This document shows, piece after piece, positions 9,001-15,980 of a stretch of 16,459 nucleotides of DNA. The first letter of the stretch is position 1. Every line of letters begins with the position of its first letter. The translations under genes and the position numbers were made by a program. This DNA comes from Chrysochromulina tobinii (Eukaryota > Haptophyta > Prymnesiales > Chrysochromulinaceae): NCBI GenBank assembly GCA_001275005.1, contig JWZX01000475.1, forward strand, positions 1 through 16,459, written 5' to 3'. The notes beneath the pieces were generated by a model. The model ran no database searches and was not told the origin of the DNA. It saw only the letters and a list, made by a program, of their open reading frames with translations.

Positions 9001-9111
9001 GGCGGCGCATTCTATGCGCCGAGCCCGATCTCGTGTTTGGCTGTGAGTTGGCCGAGGATTGCAGCCGGCGCACAGTCAGGGGAGCTGTACCACCTCGAGG
9101 CGATGCTGTGA
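3014..9111 (+). CDS. NACHT-RelA/SpoT-like-WD40 multidomain protein (nine exons)
   Basis: My model joins exons 3014-6254, 6321-7442, 7505-7726, 7792-7920, 7986-8114, 8182-8310, 8378-8506, 8572-8700 and 8768-9111 into 5574 nt (1857 aa); every intron is phase 1. Residues 55-250 are a NACHT NTPase: Walker A GGGGTGKT (58-65), Walker [12 protein letters not shown] (154-164), sensor LFVTSREEP (about 189-197). Residues about 340-490 resemble a RelA/SpoT nucleotidyltransferase. NACHT-type helical sequence resumes at about 515, followed by a winged helix and helical region (565-810). Residues about 850-1062 resemble a Rossmann/class I amidotransferase-like fold. After intron 1 the winged helix/helical block is repeated, then come two degenerate and seven near-identical WD40 blades and a closing segment. 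This is an NLR/STAND-like architecture, so a sensor/switch role is inferred. The N-terminus is uncertain because an out-of-frame uORF overlaps the ATG. Confidence 0.75.
3638..3733 (+). repeat. Perfect 48-bp tandem duplication within NACHT
   Basis: Two copies (3638-3685 and 3686-3733) differ only at the last base and encode [16 protein letters not shown] twice. They sit just after the sensor region and before [10 protein letters not shown]. One copy would fit a normal NACHT length, so the second looks like a recent in-frame duplication. Confidence 0.95.
4031..4483 (+). other. RelA/SpoT-like nucleotidyltransferase domain inside the NACHT protein
   Basis: Residues about 340-490 follow the RSH synthetase pattern. 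There is a basic segment [15 protein letters not shown] (374-388), then [10 protein letters not shown] with D398 where the catalytic Asp of the family lies. Next comes [16 protein letters not shown] (431-446), whose Y442 matches the guanine-stacking Tyr of GYxS-type motifs. CEIQLN with E462 matches the EIQ(I/L) Glu that binds metal, and [10 protein letters not shown] ends the domain. Alignment is from memory of the family. No HD hydrolase motif is visible nearby. The product could be (p)ppGpp-like alarmone or pyrophosphorylated RNA as in small bacterial RSH enzymes; which, if either, is unknown. Confidence 0.62.
4673..5456 (+). repeat. Internal gene duplication, copy 1 (winged helix and helical block)
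   Basis: This block recurs at 6344-7127. From 4741 to about 5173 the two copies differ at only two positions that I can find. Further downstream they diverge and copy 2 gains a 15-nt insertion. It encodes the NACHT winged helix ([19 protein letters not shown]) and the following helical region. Confidence 0.93.
5561..6199 (+). other. Rossmann/class I amidotransferase-like (ThuA/DUF4350-type) domain
   Basis: Residues about 850-1062 show alternating hydrophobic strands ([16 protein letters not shown]), a glycine-rich turn [14 protein letters not shown] (928-941), [42 protein letters not shown] and a closing helix [11 protein letters not shown]. This resembles glutamine-amidotransferase-like folds of the ThuA/DUF4350 kind. 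No nucleophilic Cys is seen after the central strand, so it may bind a ligand and not catalyse. The family assignment is tentative. Confidence 0.42.
6201..6254 (+). repeat. Frameshifted WD40 remnant at end of exon 1
   Basis: Bases 6201-6228 match 7357-7384 with one mismatch. In the later copy they encode the WD40 strand SKSLIVAGF; here the reading frame is shifted by one base (PSRSLWQAL). The final TGGGATTCAG before the splice site matches the WDS end of the later WD40 exons in the correct frame. Confidence 0.75.
6255..6320 (+). other. Intron 1 (66 nt, phase 1)
   Basis: Starts GTGCGT, ends CTGGCAG, with a CTGAT branch-point-like element 22-26 nt upstream. It holds an in-frame TGA (6296-6298), and its length is a multiple of three. 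It is homologous to introns 3-8. Confidence 0.82.
6321..7127 (+). repeat. Chimeric junction and internal duplication, copy 2
   Basis: Bases 6321-6346 encode the start of a WD40 exon (GALELLSEK, compare GKLELLSEK in later exons). At AAGAA the sequence switches to NLDSL...GEVYAV, the winged helix block found in copy 1. The join therefore fuses a WD40 exon head onto the middle of a NACHT module. Confidence 0.88.
7389..7442 (+). repeat. Three 13-bp repeats ending at the intron 2 donor
   Basis: GTCTGGGATTCAA occurs at 7389-7401, 7402-7414 and 7430-7442. Each is the WDS-coding tail of a WD40 exon, and the last abuts the GTGAGC donor. The first two read out of the WD40 frame (SLGFKSG). Confidence 0.9.
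7443..7504 (+). other. Intron 2 (62 nt, phase 1)
   Basis: Starts GTGAGC, ends TCTCGCAG, with an ATTGAT branch-like element. It is the shortest member of the intron family; retention would stop translation soon after (TGA at 7517-7519). Confidence 0.82.
7727..7791 (+). other. Intron 3 (65 nt, phase 1)
   Basis: Starts GTGCGCC, ends CCCAGCAG, with a CTGAT branch-like element. An earlier AG at 7787-7788 is a possible alternative acceptor, but the 7791 site keeps the GTLGLLSEK frame. Confidence 0.82.
7921..7985 (+). other. Intron 4 (65 nt, phase 1)
   Basis: Starts GTGCGCG, ends CTGGCAG. The branch-like element here is CTAAC, closest to the eukaryotic consensus among the eight introns. Confidence 0.85.
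8115..8181 (+). other. Intron 5 (67 nt, phase 1, type B)
   Basis: Starts GTGCGCT, ends CTGTGGCAG, with CTGAC and CTGAT elements. Its 3' half is identical in type to intron 8 and differs from the others. An in-frame TGA lies at 8162-8164. Confidence 0.85.
8311..8377 (+). other. Intron 6 (67 nt, phase 1)
   Basis: Starts GTGTGCT, ends CTGGCAG, with a CTGAT element. It follows the only blade whose end reads WNLG and not WDSG. Confidence 0.85.
8507..8571 (+). other. Intron 7 (65 nt, phase 1)
   Basis: Starts GTGCGCTTTTGCC, ends CTGGCAG, with a CTGAT element. Its 5' half matches intron 8. Confidence 0.85.
8701..8767 (+). other. Intron 8 (67 nt, phase 1, type B)
   Basis: Its 5' half is intron 7-like and its 3' half (CTGAC...CTGTGGCAG) is intron 5-like. 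It leads into the last exon, which closes the gene. Confidence 0.85.
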
Positions 9112-9535
9112 GAGCAAGGGAGGCACACCCATCAGCGTACGGGCTCTCACTGTCCATGCGCAATCAACGTCCATGTTGGAATGATGAATGGCAGAGGGTG
9201 GGAGCGCCGATGCGATTGAAAGTTGTTGCATCATCGGAACCTTTAGGCCCGCGTTTGACGCCTGGTGGGTCACATTTGCTTGCCTTTCCTCGCAATCGCA
9301 ATAGGACAAAAGCTGCCGTTGCCAGAATAAGTGAATGCGTTTGCAATGGGCATTCCACTGCTGGGCTGGTCGCTCGTTGGAGAGGTGACGTGATATTCTT
9401 GGCCTGGCGGGATTGGGTAGGGATGGGGACTGAGGGTGATGACAAGCATGCGTCTAAAGCGTGAAGGGCTGTGGCGTTTCCCACAGCGGAGCCAGTGAGC
9501 CGGGGACGCCATAGAGGAACCAGTGAGCGAGGGGG

Positions 9536-9552
9536 CCGGGGGAGTCCCCCGG
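9536..9552. repeat. Perfect short palindrome
   Basis: CCGGGGGA-G-TCCCCCGG, an 8-bp inverted repeat around one base. Just upstream, CCAGTGAGC occurs twice 28 bp apart. Function unknown. Confidence 0.85.
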
Positions 9553-9758
9553 TTGAGCATGATGTTCCAACGTACGCTCGTTGTTCCTGGACCCCCCCAA
9601 AAGGTAAGACCGGCGCGTGCGCCGTCCGGTGTCGCGGTGTCGGGAACGAAAAACGCTAAAACGGTAAACGCATCCCAAAACGCATCCCGAGCGTGCACGT
9701 GATCCCGGGTCGCGGGTGGCTCCCACGGGTCGAATTGCACCACCCGCCCGCGCCCGGG

Positions 9759-9841
9759 TGCGGGCGCCGGATCGAACCGGCCCCGCAGCGCGTTTAACGA
9801 GCGCCCCGCCAGGCTGGCCCCCACTACACCACAGGGCCGCA
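9759..9841 (-). other. tRNA-like element (pseudo-tRNA or SINE head)
   Basis: On the minus strand an 83-nt stretch has an A-box TGGTGTAGTGG (9821-9831) matching TRGYNNARNNG and a B-box GGTTCGATCCG (9768-9778) one base off consensus. Its ends, TGCGGCC and GCCCGCA, pair at six of seven positions like an acceptor stem. It does not fold into a clean cloverleaf: the T-loop has six bases, and the centre (GGCGC, TCGTTAAAC, GCGCT) gives a nine-base loop with an over-long D-arm region. T-runs follow at 9677-9680, 9658-9661 and 9649-9653. A decayed tRNA or the pol III head of a SINE-like element fits better than a working tRNA. Confidence 0.42.
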
Positions 9842-10162
9842 GAGCGGAGGGCCCAGGGACAGGGCGGCTCGGCTATAAAGAATAAACGCCCCCGCCCGGT
9901 CCGCGGTCGGGTAATCGGTACGGTAAACCGGGTAAAAACCGGCAGCAGGGGCGTGGCGGGATAAACGAACCAGCAACCACCCCACCCACTGTCGACTGTA
10001 AATAGCCCCCTTATTTCGCTGATCGCTGGACCCAAACTGCGCTCGTCCGCATCCCGTACACCATTCGACCGGACGCACATGTGTGCCTCTGACGATGCTC
10101 AGAGACCATGTATACACACAAAGCACATCACGTCGATTCGTGCATTCGTCGCGTCGCTTTCT

Positions 10163-10203
10163 GGCTCTCTCTCGCTCTCTCGCACGCGCGCGCCGCGCGC
10201 GCT
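10163..10203. repeat. CT-rich then alternating GC tract
   Basis: A CTCTCTCTCG-type run passes into CGCACGCGCGCGCCGCGCGCGC, alternating purine-pyrimidine DNA that could adopt Z-form. It lies about 45 bp beyond the ClpC-like stop codon, in its probable 3' UTR. Confidence 0.75.
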
Positions 10204-10244
10204 GTGGCGGCCACCACGAAGCAGCCTCGCCCTCCCTCCTGCGG

Positions 10245-12920
10245 CTAGGGGACCACGGCGTTGGGTCGCGTGACCGCATCAATCGGTGAGCGCTTCTCCG
10301 CCGCCGAGGCCGCATCGTACGCGAGCTTCGCGGCCTCCTCTTCTTCGATACCTCCTCCATCCTTCGCCACATGCCGCTGCGTCTTGCCCTTGGCGTTGCG
10401 CACCAGCACGTCGCCACTCTTAGCATCCACATCGAGTTCCATAGTCTCGCCCTCGCCCACGAAGCCGCCCAAGACCGCCTCGGCCACAGCGTCTTCACAG
10501 AAGCGCTGCACAGCTCGACGCAGGGGGCGCGCTCCAAAGGTGCTCGAGAAGCCGCCTCTCACGACGAGCTGACGGAGCGCCGGTGTCCACTTGACGCCAT
10601 AGCCCTCCTCCTCGCACCGGTCCGTGAGGTCCTTGAGCATCAGCCCAGCGACCGTCTCGACCTCTGACGGCTTGAGTGCCTCGAAGACAATCACCTCATC
10701 GAGGCGGTTGAGGAACTCGGGGCGGAAGGCGGTGCCCAGCTCGGCCTTGACAGCGGCGCGCATCTTCGAGTACGCCTCGGCTGGATCACCGCCTGGGCTG
10801 TTGCTAGTCGCCATCTGGAGGATCTTGCGCGAGCCCACGTTCGAGGTGAGGACGAGCATCGCATTCGAAAAGTCGACGACACGTCCCTTGTTGTCGGTGA
10901 GCCGGCCGTCCTCGAGCACCTGGAGGAGGATGTTGAACACGTCCGGATGCGCCTTCTCGACCTCGTCCATGAGCACCACCGTGTGGGGCGTCCTCCGCAC
11001 CGCCTCGGTGAGCTGGCCGCCCGCCTCGTAGCCCACGTAGCCGGGTGGCGGACCAGTGAGCCGCGAGACCGAATGGGCCTCCATGTACTCACTCATGTCG
11101 AGACGCACCATTGCCTTCTCCTGACCGTAGTAGAGCTCGGCGACCGCCTTGGCGAGCTCCGTCTTGCCCACGCCCGTGGGTCCGCAGAAGATCATCGATG
11201 CGACCGGGCGCCGTGGCGAGCGCAAGCCGACGCGCGCCCGGCGGAGCGCACGTGAGATGGCCGAGACGGCGCCGCTCTGCCCGACGACACGCTCGTGCAG
11301 CGAGCTCTCGAAATCGAGCATCGAGGCGGCCTCGTCCTCAGTGAGCTTGCTGAGCGGGATGCCCGTCCAAGACGAGACGACCTTGGCGACATGCGACTTG
11401 TCGACTACGGGCAGCGCCTCCTTGCTGCTGCCCTTTTTAGGCGTCTTCTCGGGCACGTCACCTCCCTGGCCGAGGTCAAAGTTCTCGATCTGCAGGATCG
11501 CTCCAGCCTCGTCCATCAGGTCGATGGCCTTGTCGGGCAGGAAGCGGTCGGGCAGGTAACGCTCCGAGAGCTTGGCCGCCGCCTCGAGCGCCTCGGGCTC
11601 ATATGTGACGTTGTGGTGCGCCGCGTACTTTTTGGAGAGCGTGGTTAGGATCTGCACTGTCTCCGGGATGGTCGGCTCCGGCACCGAGACCGGTTGGAAG
11701 CGACGCTCGAGGGCGGCGTCCTTCTCAATGTAGCGCCGGTACTCAGTGACGGTGGTGGCGCCAATGCACTGGAGCTCGCCGCGCGCGAGCGCCGGCTTGA
11801 GCAGATTGGCCGCATCAATGGCGCCCTCTGCCGCGCCCGCGCCGACGAGTGTGTGCAGCTCGTCAATGAAGAGGATGGTATCATCGCTCTTGGTCACCTC
11901 GTCGATGACCTCCCGCAGCCGCTGCTCGAATTCGCCGCGGTACTTGGTGTTCGCCACGAGCAAGCCCAGCTCGAGCGAGACCACGCGCATATTCTTGAGG
12001 CTCGGCGGTACGCGGCCGTCGACGATGCACTGGGCGATCCCCTCGGCGATCGCCGTCTTGCCCACGCCGGGGTCGCCGATGAGCACCGGATTGTTCTTGC
12101 GCCGGCGCACGAGGATCTGCATGCATCGGCGTACCTCGTTCTCGCGCCCCACAAGCGGGTCGAGCTCGCCTTTACGCGCCTTCTCGGTCAGGTCGACGGA
12201 GCACTGCGAGAGCGTCGTATTCGCTCGCTTCTTGTCACTGCCCGCGCCGACGAGCTCGCGCTCGCCCTTCAGCACCGCCGTGTACGCCTGCTCGCGGGTC
12301 ACATCGAGCTCTTGGAGCGTGCGCACCGCTTCCGTGTCCGTCTGCTCGTCCCGTAGCACCGAGAGCATTAGCTCGCGCCAGCTCACGAGCTCGTTGCGGC
12401 TCAGGGCGCCGTCTACCTTGGACTGCGCGACGCTCGCCTTGAGCGCGCGCTCGGTGTCGCGCGCAAAGGGCAGCAGCTCGTCCTTCGAGCCTGCGGCGAA
12501 CAGGCGGTCGATGGACGGCATGTTCCCACCCTTGCCTCCGCGCAGCTTGGTGCGCACCTTCTCAGACGAGATGCCGATGCGGTCCAAGGCCGCCTGCACA
12601 TCGTCCTTCTGCAGCGTCGCCGCGAGCAGCAGGTGCTGTGTCCCGACCGCGCCCGCTCCGAGGCCGCGCGCCTCGCTCTGCGCGTCCATGAGGATGCGGA
12701 AGACGCTGCGATCAAAGGGGTCGAAGGAGAAGGCCTCCATCCGTGCAGAGCGCACCCGGCTGCGGCCACTTACCAGGATGCCCGGCGCGAACGTGGCGGC
12801 TGCGCGGATCGGCGCGTGCACTGGCGCACGTGGCGCCGACACTGCGCCGGCGCCGACGGCGAGTGAAGCAGATGGCGTGGGCAGCGCTAATAGCAGCGCA
12901 AACGCTGATGTCGCACGCAT
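10245..12920 (-). CDS. ClpC-like HSP100 AAA+ unfoldase, probably plastid-targeted
   Basis: The 891-residue protein starts at the ATG at 12920; the frame is open further upstream but only with a TTG. A hydrophobic leader ([18 protein letters not shown], followed by an Ala/Arg-rich stretch) fits a signal plus transit peptide. The Clp N-domain covers about 65-140. AAA-1 has Walker A GDPGVGKT (282-289), Walker B ILFIDELH (349-356) and an ERR arginine region. AAA-2 has Walker A GPTGVGKT (580-587), Walker [10 protein letters not shown] (648-656) and [14 protein letters not shown]. ClpC-type wording ([15 protein letters not shown]) places it nearer ClpC than ClpB. Two things are odd: the M-domain/UVR linker is cut to roughly 35 residues without coiled coil, and no (I/L/V)GF-type ClpP loop follows TSNVGS. 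It may therefore unfold substrates without ClpP, or be a divergent paralogue. ATP-driven remodelling is known for the family. Confidence 0.88.
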   Translation of the reverse strand: MRATSAFALLLALPTPSASLAVGAGAVSAPRAPVHAPIRAAATFAPGILVSGRSRVRSARMEAFSFDPFDRSVFRILMDAQSEARGLGAGAVGTQHLLLAATLQKDDVQAALDRIGISSEKVRTKLRGGKGGNMPSIDRLFAAGSKDELLPFARDTERALKASVAQSKVDGALSRNELVSWRELMLSVLRDEQTDTEAVRTLQELDVTREQAYTAVLKGERELVGAGSDKKRANTTLSQCSVDLTEKARKGELDPLVGRENEVRRCMQILVRRRKNNPVLIGDPGVGKTAIAEGIAQCIVDGRVPPSLKNMRVVSLELGLLVANTKYRGEFEQRLREVIDEVTKSDDTILFIDELHTLVGAGAAEGAIDAANLLKPALARGELQCIGATTVTEYRRYIEKDAALERRFQPVSVPEPTIPETVQILTTLSKKYAAHHNVTYEPEALEAAAKLSERYLPDRFLPDKAIDLMDEAGAILQIENFDLGQGGDVPEKTPKKGSSKEALPVVDKSHVAKVVSSWTGIPLSKLTEDEAASMLDFESSLHERVVGQSGAVSAISRALRRARVGLRSPRRPVASMIFCGPTGVGKTELAKAVAELYYGQEKAMVRLDMSEYMEAHSVSRLTGPPPGYVGYEAGGQLTEAVRRTPHTVVLMDEVEKAHPDVFNILLQVLEDGRLTDNKGRVVDFSNAMLVLTSNVGSRKILQMATSNSPGGDPAEAYSKMRAAVKAELGTAFRPEFLNRLDEVIVFEALKPSEVETVAGLMLKDLTDRCEEEGYGVKWTPALRQLVVRGGFSSTFGARPLRRAVQRFCEDAVAEAVLGGFVGEGETMELDVDAKSGDVLVRNAKGKTQRHVAKDGGGIEEEEAAKLAYDAASAAEKRSPIDAVTRPNAVVP

Positions 12921-13032
12921 GGCCGACTCCACCGTGACGGCGGCCTCGCGAGAGAAAGATCTGGGAAGATGTGGTAACAATCTCAGAACTTCTTCGCTTG
13001 ATTGCTGTTACTACAAAGTCATGCTGAATCGA
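12921..13032. promoter_or_regulatory. 112-bp spacer upstream of the ClpC-like gene
   Basis: Lies between the stop of the next minus-strand gene and the ClpC-like ATG, so it should hold both a 3' UTR and a promoter or 5' leader. It is AT-richer than its neighbours. No TATA box is evident. Confidence 0.35.
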
Positions 13033-14919
13033 TTACGGTGATTCCTCTGCAAGCAGCTCAAGCTCCGCGGCATCGTCCTCACCCACCGGCAACAGGGACT
13101 CGTCCTCGAGGATGCGCGCAACCAGCGTCAGCAGGGATGGCCGGTGCAGCAGATGGCCGGTACGCATGAGCACCTCCTGCAGGGCAATGGTGTGCGACTG
13201 CGGAACGCGCTCGGGCGCGGGCTCCGCGGCGCCCGCCCGGCGCCGCCTCGAGAACGAGCGCGGCAGCGGCATCGGGAGCGCGTCGTGGCTCACGCTGTCA
13301 TAATCGGCTAAGATCCTCGCCGGAAGACAGGCGGCGCCGGCAGGGTAGCCACCCTTGCGTGGAGGCGACGGCTTGGGCGCTGCCGACGCGACATGCCCAG
13401 GCCGTGAGGCGAGCTTCGGCGTCGACGGCGGTCGAGGCGTCTTGAGTTCCGTCAGACTCGTCTTGAGTTCCGTCAGACCCGTCTTGAGATCCGTCGCCTC
13501 ATCGTGGCCGTCGGCATCGCTGCCACCCTCTGTGAACACCGGCATGGGGCGCGGGGTAAACTTGGAGCCGCTGTCTCGGTGCTTCAGTGGCGGGCGGCGG
13601 CTACGCGGTGCAGACTCTTTCTGGATCCTCTGGAGCATTGCCAGCTTCTCGCGCTCCAGCTTCTCAATGTTACGACGCACCACGCTCGGCGAATGCTCGC
13701 GTGGAGGCGGGATGGCGCGCAACAACGCATCCTCCATCGAATGTTCAATCGCCGCTGCAACGCTCAGCTGACAGGCCACGGGGTCCGCGTCCGCTCCCAG
13801 GGCGGCACGTAGCGACTGCAGATGCGCCTCCCTCTCGGCAGCAATGCGCTGCGCCTCCCAGGCACGCGCGCGGGCTTGCGCAGAGCTCAGGCCTCGTGCT
13901 AACCGCGCGGCCATGTGCAAGCTCATCTTTTTCTTCTTGAAGAGACCAACGAGGCCACCGAGGCCGGCGCCGGCGCCGGCGGCTGGCACAGTGGCGACGC
14001 CGCTGCCGGCGCCGCTGGCAGGCGCGCCTCCTTCAGCGGGACCTTTGGCGTCAGCGGGCACAGGCGCGGCTGCCGGCCCCTCGCCTGCGCATGCAATCGG
14101 CTCGGGCTGCCTCCATTTGGAGTCGCTACCGGTACCTCCAGCGGTGAGCCATGGCTGCTTGAGGCGCACAAGCGGAACGGCAAGGTGCGCACGCGGTTCG
14201 CTGCCAGCCGAAGGGGCCTGGTAAGAGTACCGCCGCCGAGCCGATGCCCGAGGTGTCGACGCGCCTGGCTGCGTTAAACGCTGCGCCTGCTCGATGCGAG
14301 CAGCAAGGCCCGGTGGCGGCGCAAGAGCCGGGTACGCAGCGTTCGTCATGCTCCAGCCCGTCCATGCCGCTGTCGCCGGCTGCCACAAGGCACTGGCTTC
14401 GCGTGGAGACGCCGCTCGGCTCGCATCAGACTGTGCGACCGCAGTCAGATGCGTCTTCAACGGGAATCTGTCGAGCCGGTCACGTGCAGTCTGCGGCCGC
14501 TCTGTGGCGGACGGCAGCCATGGCTTGGGGTAGCTGTCTGGGCGAGCCGATTGCGGCCGTGTGATAGCGATGTAGTGTGAGTCTGGGCGATGGTGATGCT
14601 TGGGCGGCGGGCAGAATGATGTCCGCCGAGTTGGCGGGTAGGGCACAGGCAAGTCGGGCTCCATCTGATACTGGAGTGGTATGTCTGGCTCCACAGCTAA
14701 ATCGATTGCGCTCGTGGCACCAGGGGTTGGCTGCGGCAGCTCAGCTGTGACTAGCCCTTGGAGCCCCGCGACCAAGTCCATGCTGTTGAACCCTTGAATC
14801 ATTCTGTTGTGGAGCCGTCGCCGGGACCCAACGAGCAAAACAGAACGGAAGTGTCGTCCACGAGCACGATTCCGCAACGAACTGCGAGAAAACCGAAACA
14901 GCGAGTCCTCGTCGTGCAT
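13033..14919 (-). CDS. Low-complexity protein of unknown function
   Basis: I do not recognise a family in this 628-residue frame. The ATG at 14919 is the first in-frame Met; upstream the frame opens only with GTG. The N-terminal third is Arg/Pro-rich, with two related motifs RPQSAR and RPQTAR (about 121-126 and 141-146). The middle is Ala/Gly-rich linker, then a basic patch LFKKKKM and a long helical stretch ([21 protein letters not shown], continuing to ALGADADP). A second helix ([19 protein letters not shown]) could form a coiled coil. A three-fold LKTxLTE repeat follows. The C-terminus ([21 protein letters not shown]) is acidic and amphipathic. There is no signal peptide or membrane segment. 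The ordered helices and steady codon bias favour a real structural or scaffold protein. Confidence 0.6.
   Translation of the reverse strand: MHDEDSLFRFSRSSLRNRARGRHFRSVLLVGSRRRLHNRMIQGFNSMDLVAGLQGLVTAELPQPTPGATSAIDLAVEPDIPLQYQMEPDLPVPYPPTRRTSFCPPPKHHHRPDSHYIAITRPQSARPDSYPKPWLPSATERPQTARDRLDRFPLKTHLTAVAQSDASRAASPREASALWQPATAAWTGWSMTNAAYPALAPPPGLAARIEQAQRLTQPGASTPRASARRRYSYQAPSAGSEPRAHLAVPLVRLKQPWLTAGGTGSDSKWRQPEPIACAGEGPAAAPVPADAKGPAEGGAPASGAGSGVATVPAAGAGAGLGGLVGLFKKKKMSLHMAARLARGLSSAQARARAWEAQRIAAEREAHLQSLRAALGADADPVACQLSVAAAIEHSMEDALLRAIPPPREHSPSVVRRNIEKLEREKLAMLQRIQKESAPRSRRPPLKHRDSGSKFTPRPMPVFTEGGSDADGHDEATDLKTGLTELKTSLTELKTPRPPSTPKLASRPGHVASAAPKPSPPRKGGYPAGAACLPARILADYDSVSHDALPMPLPRSFSRRRRAGAAEPAPERVPQSHTIALQEVLMRTGHLLHRPSLLTLVARILEDESLLPVGEDDAAELELLAEESP
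13439..13496 (-). repeat. 21-bp coding tandem repeat
   Basis: Two full copies and one partial copy of a 21-base unit (GTCTTGAGTTCCGTCAGACTC on the plus strand, with changes), read on the minus strand as [17 protein letters not shown]. Confidence 0.9.
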
Positions 14920-15044
14920 GAGTGCCGTTGGGCTGGTTCCTTCCACCTTGGGATGTCGAACTCACCAGGAATACCATATTTGTGACTTTGTTCACACAGC
15001 TCAAACCCTCTTCGACCTCTTCACGCGGCGACGTGCCGGACGTA
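14920..15044. promoter_or_regulatory. Short divergent promoter region
   Basis: Only 125 bp separate the ATG codons of two genes pointing away from each other, so a shared bidirectional promoter or overlapping 5' leaders is likely. The stretch holds a small inverted repeat TGTGA-N6-TCACA (14981-14996) beside an AT-rich CCATATTT. No factor can be assigned. Confidence 0.5.
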
Positions 15045-15980
15045 ATGGGGCGTGAGCGCGAGAAGCACAAGATTCTGGTCGTGGGTCTGCCGCCCGGCTC
15101 CACGTCGGCCGACTTACAGAAGCTCGTGAAACCATATGGCAATCCGCTCAACGCATCTATGGCCGTTGATGCCGACGGCCGCGAGCGGGGCTTTGGCTTT
15201 GTGCAGTTTGCAGATGCGGTGACACAGCAGGCGGCCATCGCCGCGCTCGACAAGATGGCGCTCGCCGGCCGCACCCTCAACGTGCGAGCCGTGGAGGATC
15301 GCGCGCCCGCTGATCGCGGCGGCACTCACAGCGCAGCCGCAGCAATGCCGCACTCAGGCGCCAAGGGCCGACCTTGCTACGACTTTGGGCGCACTGGCAA
15401 GTGCGCACGCGGCGCCGCCTGCAAGTGGGCGCACATTGCGCCACCCAAGGACGGCGAAAGTTCTCGGCGGCCGGAGTGGCAGAAGAAGCGTCCGCTCGCC
15501 GGTGATGACGTGCCGGCCTCCGACGTGCTGAGCGAGATCCCGGACGACGTCTGCCGCAAGTACCAGTTAGGCAGCTGCCATCGGGGGGCCGCGTGCCGCT
15601 GGAAGCACATCATCTGGAAGGGCGCGAGTGGCGCTGGTGCGAGCAGCAGCAGCAGTGGTGCAGATGCCTCGTCGACAGCCGAGGGCGTGGCCAGCAAGCG
15701 CGCCAAGACGGCGTCAACGAGTGCTCCGCTCAGCGCCGCGGCTGCCCCACGGCCCGTACCCATCGGCGGCGTGGGACAAGAATTGAGCGCGATGAGCGCG
15801 GCGGAGCTTGCCGAGGAGCTGCATGAGCGGCTGGAGCGGCGTGAGGCCGATTGGCGGGCCGCCCACGCGGAGTACCCCAGCGACGAGCCGGTGCCCGACG
15901 AGGTGAAGCTGCGCGACGTAGTGTGGCGCTCACTCGAGCGCAGATTGGAGAGGGCCCAAAAGGACGCTGAAGCCGAGTGA
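15045..15980 (+). CDS. RNA-binding protein with one RRM and two CCCH zinc fingers
   Basis: The 311-residue protein starts at the ATG at 15045; the frame is open upstream only to a GTG. The RRM covers about 8-84, with RNP2 ILVVGL (10-15) and RNP1 RGFGFVQF (48-55). CCCH finger 1 has C111, C120, C126 and H130 (CX8CX5CX3H). Finger 2 has C160, C168, C174 and H178 (CX7CX5CX3H). A Ser/Ala-rich linker with KRAK, a possible nuclear signal, follows. The C-terminus is a charged helix (ELAEELHERLERREADWR; RSLERRLERAQKDAEAE). The combination is typical of nuclear mRNA-processing or mRNA-stability factors; the exact target is not predictable. It is divergent from the unknown gene to its left. Confidence 0.85.
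   Translation: MGREREKHKILVVGLPPGSTSADLQKLVKPYGNPLNASMAVDADGRERGFGFVQFADAVTQQAAIAALDKMALAGRTLNVRAVEDRAPADRGGTHSAAAAMPHSGAKGRPCYDFGRTGKCARGAACKWAHIAPPKDGESSRRPEWQKKRPLAGDDVPASDVLSEIPDDVCRKYQLGSCHRGAACRWKHIIWKGASGAGASSSSSGADASSTAEGVASKRAKTASTSAPLSAAAAPRPVPIGGVGQELSAMSAAELAEELHERLERREADWRAAHAEYPSDEPVPDEVKLRDVVWRSLERRLERAQKDAEAE

Larger units (their letters stand above)
9112..10244. other. 1.1-kb intergenic region between convergent genes
   Basis: No protein gene is supported here. The open frames on the minus strand are proline/arginine-rich with no recognisable domain. The stretch holds the 3' ends of the NACHT and ClpC-like genes, short inverted repeats (9536-9552; CGGCGC/GCGCCG at 9611-9624), a 12-base direct repeat AAACGCATCCCA (from 9666 and 9678), a tRNA-like element, an AATAAA at 9881-9886, imperfect GGTAA-rich repeats at about 9907-9941, and a CT/GC alternating tract. 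Confidence 0.6.

Noticed and set aside
7505-9111. WD40-bearing short open frames as separate small genes
   Set aside because: Each ends inside a homologous GT...AG segment. Splicing gives one continuous frame with constant phase, so they are exons of the NACHT gene.
9759-9841. A functional tRNA gene
   Set aside because: Six-base T-loop, nine-base candidate anticodon loop and over-long D-arm region; no anticodon can be assigned.
9874-9879. TATAAA on the plus strand as a promoter
   Set aside because: No supported plus-strand gene lies downstream; the next genes there are on the minus strand.
9454-10080. Minus-strand open frames in the intergenic region
   Set aside because: Several overlapping frames, Arg/Pro/Gly-rich, no domains, and they cross the tRNA-like element and palindromes. 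Treated as chance frames in GC-rich DNA.
11746-13041. 431-codon plus-strand frame opposite the ClpC-like gene
   Set aside because: Low-complexity Ser/Arg translation; the minus strand carries canonical AAA+ motifs.
14981-14996. TGTGA-N6-TCACA, matching the bacterial CRP operator
   Set aside because: The surrounding genes are eukaryotic and spliced, so a CRP site is not expected; probably coincidence within the divergent promoter.
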